DNA from: CAWGYQ01 sp963817395
Lineage (GTDB): Bacteria > Acidobacteriota > Vicinamibacteria > Vicinamibacterales > CAVPJW01
Reading direction: 5' to 3'
Assembly: GCA_963817395.1 (NCBI GenBank)
Contig: CAWFOC010000003.1
Location: forward strand, 186,001 to 250,000
Length of the DNA stretch: 64,000 nt
Below are positions 55,771 through 62,734 of this stretch, piece by piece. The position numbers were made by a program, and so were the translations under genes. The notes beneath the pieces were generated by a model, which saw only the letters and a list, made by a program, of their open reading frames with translations, did not search any database and was not told where the DNA came from. The stretch's first letter is position 1. Every line of letters begins with the position of its first letter.

Positions 55771-56960
55771 GGCAGGACGACGCGCTGACCCTGGCTGAGC
55801 CCGCTCAGCACTTCGGTGCGGGTGCCGTTCGAGATGCCCAGCTTGACGCCGACGCGGCGCCGGCCGGTGGGCGCCGAGGAGTCGACGACGTCCACGAACG
55901 CCTGGCGCGCCTCATCGTAGGTCACCGCCGCCTCGGGCACGATGAGCGTGTCGGGCCGCTCTTCGAGGACGATCTCGGCATTGGCCGTCATCATCGGCTT
56001 CAGCTCGTGAGCAGCATTTTCGATGGAGACCCTCACCTCGAAGTTGGTGACGTTGTCCTTCTCGGTGCCCATTGGCGCGATTTGCGTGACCTTGCCGCGA
56101 AACTCCCGTTCCTTGAAGGTCTCGACGGAGATGCGACATGGCTGGCCGAGCCGGACACGACCGATGTCGGTCTCGTCCACGTTCCCGCGCACGAACACCT
56201 GGCTGATGTCGCCCATCGTAATCACCGGCGTCGCTGCCGCGCCGAGGTTGAGGATGGAGGAAACGGGGCTGCCGATCTCCACGTGACGGGCGAGCACCGT
56301 GCCAGAGATCGGCGCCCGGATCGTGGCGTTCGCCAGCTCCTCCTCGGTTCGCTCCACGGCCGCCTGCGTCTGCGCCACGGTGGCTTCGGCTTCCGCCATC
56401 TTGGCTTTCGCGACACCGAGCTGGCTGGCCGCCACCCGCTGCCGGTTCTGCGCCATCTCGTAGGCGCTCCGCGCTTCGTCGAGTCCCGAGGGCGCCAGCA
56501 GCTTGTCCGCAGACAACGCCTGTGCGCGCTCGTAAGCGCGGCGTGCGAACTCGACGTCGGGTCCCTCGGCCTCGACCACGTTTCGCTGGTGGGTGGCGCG
56601 AGCACCCTCGAGTGACGCCTCGGCAGCCTTGAGCGTCGCGCGCGCCTCGCGCAGCCTGGCGGTGAGGTTCTCCTTGTCGAGCTCGACGAGCACCTGGCCC
56701 TCGACGACCTGCGCGTCGACGTCCACGGTGAGCCGCTGGATGAGGCCGTTGGCCTTCGACTTGATTTCGACCTTGGTGATCGGCTCGATTTTTCCGGTCG
56801 CGACCACGGAACGCACCATCGGGCCGCGCTCGACCGTGGCAAGACGCGATTCCTCGACATCGCTGCCGGCGCCGTCGAGCGTAGAAATGCCCCACGCGGC
56901 CGCAACCGCCAGCACCAGGACGAGCGATCCGTACACGGTCAGTCGGCGGCGCTTCTTCAT
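55767..56960 (-). CDS. MacA-like periplasmic adaptor (membrane fusion protein)
   Basis: A 397-residue adaptor. The membrane anchor is LTVYGSLVLVLAVAAAWGI. A biotinyl-lipoyl-like half follows (VRSVVATGKIEPITKVEIKSKANGLIQRLTVDVDAQVVEGQVLVELD), then a long helical hairpin (LREARATLKAAEASLEGA...VAQTQAAVERTEEELANATIRAPISGTVL) and beta-barrel domains. It links the inner-membrane permeases to an outer-membrane TolC channel, which is not in the window. ATG 56960 (MKKRRR) gives the typical basic start before the anchor. First gene of the three-gene exporter operon, divergent from the FHA gene. Confidence 0.9.
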   Translation of the reverse strand: MKKRRRLTVYGSLVLVLAVAAAWGISTLDGAGSDVEESRLATVERGPMVRSVVATGKIEPITKVEIKSKANGLIQRLTVDVDAQVVEGQVLVELDKENLTARLREARATLKAAEASLEGARATHQRNVVEAEGPDVEFARRAYERAQALSADKLLAPSGLDEARSAYEMAQNRQRVAASQLGVAKAKMAEAEATVAQTQAAVERTEEELANATIRAPISGTVLARHVEIGSPVSSILNLGAAATPVITMGDISQVFVRGNVDETDIGRVRLGQPCRISVETFKEREFRGKVTQIAPMGTEKDNVTNFEVRVSIENAAHELKPMMTANAEIVLEERPDTLIVPEAAVTYDEARQAFVDVVDSSAPTGRRRVGVKLGISNGTRTEVLSGLSQGQRVVLP

Positions 56961-57086
56961 GTAATTCCTCGCACCCTCCAGCCAGCCGGCTACTACAGGC
57001 GGCACACTCGAACCTACGTAGATTCGTACAAGGAAGTTCGTGAGCTGTCGTAGGATAGGGGCCGGCTGAGGTAGGACGCGCGCGCC

Positions 57087-57389
57087 ATGTGGATTCTCCA
57101 ATCCCCCGAAGGACCTGAAGAAACGGCGCTGACCCTGCGGCTGTCACCCGGCAGCATCAAAACCGTCGGCCGGGCGCCGGTCGCCGACTACGTGGTCGAA
57201 GCTTCCCTGGTTTCCCGCCTCCACTGCCGGCTGACGGCGGTCTCCGACGACGTGCTGCAGGTCGAGGATCTGGAGAGCACCAACGGCACCTTTGTAAACG
57301 GTAAGCGGGTATCGACGGCCCACCTGACGACCGGCGACACGCTGAACATCGGCCGGTTGTCGCTGACGGTCTCGAAGAACTCTGCCTGA
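57087..57389 (+). CDS. FHA-domain protein
   Basis: A 100-residue protein that is almost entirely one forkhead-associated domain: KTVGRAPVADYVV (G-R), SLVSRLHCRLTAV (S-x-x-H), ESTNGTFVNGKRV (N-G-T...N-G). It should bind a phosphothreonine peptide. With no other domain it probably acts as a small adaptor. No kinase gene is close by. Its stop lies 12 nt from the stop of the convergent metallo-hydrolase. Confidence 0.87.
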   Translation: MWILQSPEGPEETALTLRLSPGSIKTVGRAPVADYVVEASLVSRLHCRLTAVSDDVLQVEDLESTNGTFVNGKRVSTAHLTTGDTLNIGRLSLTVSKNSA

Positions 57390-57401
57390 CCGCCTCGGGG
57401 C

Positions 57402-58049
57402 TCAGCTCGAGAGCAGGAACGGATTGGATCGTCGCTCGCGGCCGATGGTCGTGGCCGGACCGTGCCCCGGATAGACCTCTGCGGCGTCTCCGAAGGCAAA
57501 AAGCACGTCCTTGATCGATCGGATGAGCGTGGCGTGGTCGCCCCCGGGAAGATCGGTGCGACCAATCGATCCCGCAAACAACGTGTCCCCGACGAACAAC
57601 TGCGTGCCCGGCGTGCCAGCCGCGCCCACCTGAAGACAGACACCGCCCGGGCAGTGCCCGGGCGTGTGGTGCACGCGCACTTCGTAATCGCCGAATCGGA
57701 GCGAAGGAGCCGTCAGATCGTAGAAATGGTCCACCGGCGGAGGCGGCTCGACGTCGATGCCAAACAGGCGACCGTGCTGGACCGCGTCGTCGTAGAGGAA
57801 CAGGTCTGCACGGTGGAGGTAGATGGGTGCGCCAAGCGCGGCCTTGGCCTGGGCAACACCCGAAACGTGATCGACGTGCGCGTGGGTCAGCAGAATGTGC
57901 CCGACCGCCAGCCTTCGTTTGCTGACTATTTCGAGCAACTCGGCCACTTCGTCGCCGGGATCGATCAACACCGCCTCGGCGGTGCGATCGCAGCCGAGCA
58001 CGAACCCGTTCTTGAAGAAGGGCGCAACGGCCCTGATTTCCAGCAGCAC
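57402..58049 (-). CDS. MBL-fold hydrolase, glyoxalase II-like
   Basis: A 215-residue metallo-hydrolase: LLTHAHVDHVSGVAQAK (HxHxDH), VHHTPGHCPGGVCLQV, FVGDTLFAGSIGRTDLPGG and YPGHGPATTIGRERRSNPFL, which is the YcbL/glyoxalase-II-like signature. It probably cleaves S-lactoylglutathione-like thioesters or a related substrate. GTG 58049 starts the domain (LLEIRAVAPFFKNGFVLG). Convergent with the FHA gene and divergent from the receiver-like gene. Confidence 0.86.
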   Translation of the reverse strand: MLLEIRAVAPFFKNGFVLGCDRTAEAVLIDPGDEVAELLEIVSKRRLAVGHILLTHAHVDHVSGVAQAKAALGAPIYLHRADLFLYDDAVQHGRLFGIDVEPPPPVDHFYDLTAPSLRFGDYEVRVHHTPGHCPGGVCLQVGAAGTPGTQLFVGDTLFAGSIGRTDLPGGDHATLIRSIKDVLFAFGDAAEVYPGHGPATTIGRERRSNPFLLSS

Positions 58050-58072
58050 AAGAAAGACGGCCTCGTTCCTGC

Positions 58073-58081
58073 TGCTACAAT
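58073..58081 (+). promoter_or_regulatory. Extended -10 placing transcription at the receiver-like gene start
   Basis: TGC-TACAAT ends 6 nt before ATG 58088, the same geometry as at 35345, 44728 and 51520. A leaderless transcript is inferred. Confidence 0.45.
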
Positions 58082-58087
58082 ACCCGA

Positions 58088-58453
58088 ATGATCCTCGCGG
58101 TTGTCGACGACATCCTCTTCAAGTCGAAGATCGCCGTGGCGGCCCGTCATACCGGCGCACGGATCGAGTTCGCGCGAAGCGCGGCCGAGGCGCTCGATCA
58201 CGCGCGCACGCTCAAGCCGGTGCTCGCGATTTTCGATCTGAACAGCACACGCCTCGATCCGCTCGGCACCATCGCCGCCCTCAAGAGCGATCCCGATCTT
58301 CAGGCCATTCGCACCGTGGGCTACGTCAGACACACCTCTGCCGAGGTCATCGCGCGCGCGAGGGCGGCGGGCGCCGACGAGGTGCTGGCGCAGTCGGCAT
58401 TCGTGACACGACTGGGCGAGCTGCTGTCACACGAGGGCACCGCAGCCAGGTAA
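58088..58453 (+). CDS. Stand-alone receiver-like protein, degenerate
   Basis: A 121-residue protein shaped like a CheY receiver: VVDDILFKSKI at the first acidic site, LAIFDLNSTRLDPL at the phosphoacceptor strand (Asp in IFDLN), GYVRHTSAEVIARARAAGADEVLAQSAF at the end. The conserved Lys after strand 5 appears to be replaced (AQSAF), and the Ser/Thr switch is unclear, so phosphorylation may not occur. No kinase or output domain is nearby. It may be a pseudo-receiver with a structural or protein-binding role. Confidence 0.7.
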   Translation: MILAVVDDILFKSKIAVAARHTGARIEFARSAAEALDHARTLKPVLAIFDLNSTRLDPLGTIAALKSDPDLQAIRTVGYVRHTSAEVIARARAAGADEVLAQSAFVTRLGELLSHEGTAAR

Positions 58454-58494
58454 CCTTATGGCCTCCGACAGCCAGCGCCACTTCGCCGTTCAAT

Positions 58495-59489
58495 GTGACC
58501 GACGTCTTCCAGGCACGGCGCCGCATCGCCGGCCACGTCCGACGCACGCCGCTGGTTCGCTCAGCATGGTTGTCGGAGGTGTCCGGGGTCGAGGTCTGGC
58601 TGAAGCTCGAGTCTCTGCAGATCACCAGCGCGTTCAAGGTGCGAGGCGCCGTCAACTTCGTGCGCCGTCTGCTGGAATCCGACGGTGGCTCTTCTGCGAT
58701 GCCCGACACAGCGAACAATCGTCACCGCTTCGGCGGGCAACCACGGACAGGCTGTGGCCTATGCAGGCTCGCTGGCCGGTATCCGTACCACTATCTTCAC
58801 GCCGCGGGACGCGGCGGTCACAAAGCTCGAGGCGATTCGCCGATACGGCGCAGACCTTCGCGCCATCGCCGACAGTTACGAACACAGCGAGGAGCTCGCC
58901 AAGGCGTTCGCCAGAACCGAAGGGGCGACGTATCTGTCGCCTTACAGTCATCCCGACGTGATGGCCGGCACGGGCACCATCGCGCTCGAGGTTCTCGAAG
59001 ATCTGCCTGACGTCGCTGAGGTCGTCGTGCCGCTCGGCGGCGGCGGGATCGTCGCGGGGATGGCGGTTACGCTCAGAACTGTCGCACCAATGGTGGTGGT
59101 GACGGCCGTCGAAGCGGCGGCGTCACCGGTGTTCTACCACCAGCCTGCGTGAAGGGCGGCTGGCGCGGATCGAGGTGAAGCCAACGCTGGCCGACGGGCT
59201 CGCCGGCAACGTGGATCCCGAAACACTCACCTACGATCTGATCCGGAGCCACGTGCGGCGGATCGCGCTCGTGTCCGAAGACGACCTGACGAATGCGATT
59301 GCGGGACTGGTCGCCCAGGAGCACCTGGTGGTAGAGGGCGCCGGCGCGGCCGGCGTGGCAAGCCTGATCGGCTCCCGCCTCGACTCGCTCGGACCACGAG
59401 TGGTCGTCGTCGTCACGGGTGGCAACATCGATGCTTCGCGTCTGCTCGCGGTGCTTGCGCAGGCTGTGGAGTCCACTTCGGCTCGTTGA
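58495..59489 (+). CDS. Threonine ammonia-lyase/serine-threonine dehydratase (two frameshifts)
   Basis: A fold-type II PLP enzyme, about 330 residues after repair. LESLQITSAFKVRGAVNFV contains the PLP Lys (S-x-F-K-x-R-G), VTASAGNHGQAVAYAG the cofactor loop, VVPLGGGGIVAG the phosphate-binding glycines and VVVVTGGNID the C-terminal strand. Extra bases at AA near 58715 (repair TANIVTASAGNHG) and CC near 59137 (repair FYHSLREGRLARIEV) split it in three. It deaminates threonine or serine. GTG 58495 fits the family N-terminus; ATG 58458 lies in another frame. No C-terminal ACT domain, so probably the short catabolic form. Confidence 0.84.
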
Positions 59490-59527
59490 CGCTGGGGTGA
59501 CCGGGCCCAAGGGCCGGTCGCGTCGCT

Positions 59528-60280
59528 ATGACCATCGCCAGCCTCTGGTGCAGCGTCGTGCTCGTCCTTGGTCTGTTGTGGTTGGCCTGTCTGACGCCCG
59601 CCACGTCCGAACAGCAGCCCGGCGCGCCGATCCCAGCCGCCGACCCACCCGCCGCCGAACGCTTGCGCATGGTGGACACGCAGATTCTCGCGCGCGGTAT
59701 CGCTGACGAACGGGTGCTGACGGCAATGCGGAAGGTGCCGCGCCACTTGTTCATGCCCAGTGACGTGCAACCGTACGCCTACGACGACCGCCCGCTTCCC
59801 ATCGGGTTCGACCAGACCATCTCCCAGCCTTACATCGTGGCGTACATGACGGAAGCGATCGAGCCCGCTGCCACAAAGAAAGTGCTCGAGATCGGGACCG
59901 GCTCCGGATATCAGGCCGCGGTGCTCGCGGAATGCGTCGCCGAGGTGTACACGATCGAAATCGTTCGCGAGCTCGCCGACCGCGCGGCCGGAACCCTCCA
60001 GAGGCTGGGGTACAGGAACGTCCATGTCAGGGCGGGCGACGGATATGCCGGCTGGCCGGAAGCTGCGCCCTTCGACGCTATCCTCGTGACGGCGGCGCCC
60101 GATCACATTCCGCAACCGCTCGTCGATCAGCTCGCTGTCGGTGGGACGCTCGTCGTCCCGGTGGGGCGCGGCGTGCAGGACATGACCGTTGTCCGGCGTA
60201 CCGCTGCCGGCCTCACCGAAACGAAAACCTTGCCCGTGCGTTTCGTGCCGATGACGGGAGAGGCCACGCGCAAGCCCTGA
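59528..60280 (+). CDS. pcm: Protein-L-isoaspartate O-methyltransferase with N-terminal export signal
   Basis: A 250-residue PIMT. The catalytic core is normal: RHLFMPSDVQPYAYDDRPLPIGFDQTISQPYIVAYMTEAI, LEIGTGSGYQAAVLAE (SAM motif I), VYTIEIVRELA and DAILVTAAPDHIPQPLVDQL. It repairs isoaspartyl residues with SAM. The unusual part is the N-terminus, IASLWCSVVLVLGLLWLACLTPATSEQQPGAP, a hydrophobic signal segment with a possible cleavage near LTPA or a weak lipobox (WLAC). This points to a periplasmic or anchored enzyme, although SAM is not expected there. Confidence 0.87.
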   Translation: MTIASLWCSVVLVLGLLWLACLTPATSEQQPGAPIPAADPPAAERLRMVDTQILARGIADERVLTAMRKVPRHLFMPSDVQPYAYDDRPLPIGFDQTISQPYIVAYMTEAIEPAATKKVLEIGTGSGYQAAVLAECVAEVYTIEIVRELADRAAGTLQRLGYRNVHVRAGDGYAGWPEAAPFDAILVTAAPDHIPQPLVDQLAVGGTLVVPVGRGVQDMTVVRRTAAGLTETKTLPVRFVPMTGEATRKP

Positions 60281-60316
60281 CGTCAACCTCGGTCGAGTGG
60301 CGCGGAGAAAAGAAGC

Positions 60317-61588
60317 CTAGGGGTGGCCCGCGAGGTCGAGAATCGCCAGCGCGAGAACTTTCGTGGCATTCACGAGATCCTCGACGCCGCACCACTCGTC
60401 CGGTTGGTGCGCCAGCTCGAGAATGCCGGGGCCGTACGCGACGCAGTCGGCCACGCCAGCGCGCGCCACGTGCTTGTGATCGTAGGTGCCGGGGCTCGCC
60501 ACGATGGCCGCTTCCCTGCCGAGGACGTCGTGGATGGCTCGCCCGAGAGCCGGCATGAGCGGCGAGCTCGCCGGTGTCCTGACGGGATTGACCACCATCA
60601 GGTCGCGCAGCTGATACTGAAACCCAGGATCGCGGCGGCCCAGCTCGTCGAGCATCGCTACGATCTCGGCGCGGGTCGCCTCGAACCCCTCCTCCAGCAG
60701 AAAGCGCCGGTCGAAGATCGCGCGGCATCGGTCGACGACACACGGCGTCTGAATCCCGTCCGCCCGCTGACCACCTTCGAGACTATTGACGTTGATGGTC
60801 GCGTGCCGCGCGAGCGGCGGAACGACGGGCACCTCGGTGAACCGGGTGGCCAGCCTGGGTTTGAGCGTCTCCTGCACGTGGTGCAGCACGGCCGACATGT
60901 GATCGACGGCACTGACTCCGAGAAACGGCATGCTCCCGTGCGCCGTACGTCCCTCAGTCGTCACCTCGAACCAGTACACACCGCGATGGCCGACGCAGAT
61001 CCGATCCACGTTGAGCGGCTCGGGAATGATCACGAAGTCGGTGCGGTCGGGCGCGATGAGGCCGCGGCCGGTCATCCACGCGACGCCCGCAACCCCGCCG
61101 CTCTCCTCGTCGACGGTTCCGCTCACCTCGAGTGTCGCCTCGAGCGCGATCCCGGCGCGCCGGATCGCTTCGGTCGCGTAGATCGCCGAGGCGATTCCGG
61201 CTTTCATGTCGGAGCTGCCGCGCCCGTAAAGCCGGCCGTCGCGGACAAGTCCGCCAAATGGATCGACTGTCCATCCTTCGCCCGCCGGCACGACATCGAA
61301 GTGACCGTTGAGATGGATGAGGGGGTGCTGCCTGGCGCCCGCCCGACGGCCGAGGACGTTCACGCGAGGGTGCGCAGGAGTATGCTCAGGACACCCGTCG
61401 GCCGCGAGCAGCTCCACGATGAAGCCGCAACGATCGAGGTGACGGCCGATGGCGCGCGCGCACTCCTCGTAGTATTCGCCCGGTGGATTGACCGTGGGGA
61501 TGCGCACGAGCTCTGCGGCGCAGGCCAGGATTTCGTCACGAGCCCGATCGACCTCGCCGAGGACTCGCTCGCGTGATCGGAGGTTCAT
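60317..61588 (-). CDS. M20-family ArgE/DapE-like deacylase
   Basis: A 423-residue metallo-hydrolase: LNGHFDVVPAGEGW (first zinc His), YGRGSSDMKAGIAS (bridging Asp), SGTVDEESGGVAG (Glu base and ligand) and SPGTYDHKHVARAG with a C-terminal ELAHQPDEW His. The family includes acetylornithine deacetylase and succinyl-diaminopimelate desuccinylase; the exact N-acyl amino acid is not clear. ATG 61588 has a Shine-Dalgarno-poor context and lies next to the divergent P1 peptidase. Confidence 0.85.
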   Translation of the reverse strand: MNLRSRERVLGEVDRARDEILACAAELVRIPTVNPPGEYYEECARAIGRHLDRCGFIVELLAADGCPEHTPAHPRVNVLGRRAGARQHPLIHLNGHFDVVPAGEGWTVDPFGGLVRDGRLYGRGSSDMKAGIASAIYATEAIRRAGIALEATLEVSGTVDEESGGVAGVAWMTGRGLIAPDRTDFVIIPEPLNVDRICVGHRGVYWFEVTTEGRTAHGSMPFLGVSAVDHMSAVLHHVQETLKPRLATRFTEVPVVPPLARHATINVNSLEGGQRADGIQTPCVVDRCRAIFDRRFLLEEGFEATRAEIVAMLDELGRRDPGFQYQLRDLMVVNPVRTPASSPLMPALGRAIHDVLGREAAIVASPGTYDHKHVARAGVADCVAYGPGILELAHQPDEWCGVEDLVNATKVLALAILDLAGHP

Positions 61589-61633
61589 TTGAGCGCGGTG
61601 CGCGTTACGATAGCACGTCGCCTCCCGCCTTCT

Positions 61634-62734
61634 GTGCCCGACGTTCCCCTTCGCCGATCGCGTGCCGCTTCCTCTGCGAAGCTCGCCCTCGTGCTCTCGA
61701 GCGTCACCCTGCTCGTCGGCGCGGCCGGGAGTCAATCTGGTCAAGGACAGCCGACCGGGCTGACGGCCGTCGACGGTGTGACGGTGGGCCATCACACGCT
61801 GACCGAACGACCCACCGGCTGCACCGTGGTGCTGGTGCGCGCGGGTGCGGTAGCCGGCGTCGACGTGCGCGGCTCGGCACCCGGAACGCGCGAGACGGCC
61901 TTGCTCGATCCGGTCGGCAGTGGGCAGCAGGTGCACGGCGTGGTCCTGGCCGGCGGCAGCGCGTTCGGGCTGGATGCGGCGTCCGGGGTGGTTCGGTTCC
62001 TCGAGGAGTCCGGTGTTGGCGTCGAGATGCGGAATACCAGGGTGCCGATTGTGCCCGCAGCCATCCTGTTCGACCTGAACGTGGGCGGGAATCCGAAGAT
62101 CCGCCCCACGGCCGACTGCGGCTATCGGGCCGCCGCGGCAGCGTCCCGCGGAGCCGTGGCCGAAGGCAGCGTCGGGGCGGGCGCCGGCGCCACCGTCGGC
62201 AAGATCGCAGGGATGGAACGGGCCATGAAGGCGGGCATCGGAACCGCCGCTCTGACGCTGCCCGACGGCACGGTGGTCGCCGCACTCGTCGCGGTCAACG
62301 CGGTGGGCGATGTCATCGATCCCGCCAACGGCCGCGTCATCGCCGGCGTGCGAACGCCGAACGGCCGCGCGCTGGCCGACGCGCGGGTGCTCGTGCGCTC
62401 CGGCGCGCTCGTCCAGCCCCCCAGAAATGGCGAGCAGACCACCATCGGAGTCGTCGCGACCAACGTCCGGCTGACCACGGCGCAGGCGACCAAGGTGGCG
62501 CAGATGGCGCACGACGGGCTGGCACGCTCGGTGTCACCCGTGCACACGCCCGCCGACGGCGACACGATGTTCGCGCTGGCCACCGCCGTCCATGAGGGCG
62601 ACGTCAATCTCATGCTGATCGGCGCGCTCGCCGCGGAAGCGACGGCCGACGCAGTCATGCGCGCGGCCCGCGAAGCCACGGGGCTGCCCGGCCTGCCCGC
62701 TGCCCGCGATCTGAGCGCAGCCGAGCGCCGATGA
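61634..62734 (+). CDS. P1-family (DmpA-like) peptidase, copy B (intact)
   Basis: Intact paralogue of the gene at 18054-19134. From GTG 61634: signal peptide LALVLSSVTLLVGAAGSQSG, then VGHHTLTERPTGCTVVL, GAVAGVDVRGSAPGTRETALL, LAGGSAFGLDAASGVVRFLEE, GAGAGATVGK. The probable self-cleavage site reads KAGIG followed by TAALTLPDG, so Thr replaces the Ser of copy A, as in NylC-type members. ASSAK...signal start is uncertain: GTG 61598 and TTG 61589 are in frame, but the latter abuts the divergent ATG 61588. Its stop overlaps the symporter ATG (ATGA). Confidence 0.85.
   Translation: MPDVPLRRSRAASSAKLALVLSSVTLLVGAAGSQSGQGQPTGLTAVDGVTVGHHTLTERPTGCTVVLVRAGAVAGVDVRGSAPGTRETALLDPVGSGQQVHGVVLAGGSAFGLDAASGVVRFLEESGVGVEMRNTRVPIVPAAILFDLNVGGNPKIRPTADCGYRAAAAASRGAVAEGSVGAGAGATVGKIAGMERAMKAGIGTAALTLPDGTVVAALVAVNAVGDVIDPANGRVIAGVRTPNGRALADARVLVRSGALVQPPRNGEQTTIGVVATNVRLTTAQATKVAQMAHDGLARSVSPVHTPADGDTMFALATAVHEGDVNLMLIGALAAEATADAVMRAAREATGLPGLPAARDLSAAERR

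Noticed and set aside
53482..55788. 768-residue plus-strand frame opposite the MacB-like permeases
   Set aside because: Antisense shadow with repetitive Arg/His/Asp composition and no recognisable motif; both permeases on the other strand are complete.
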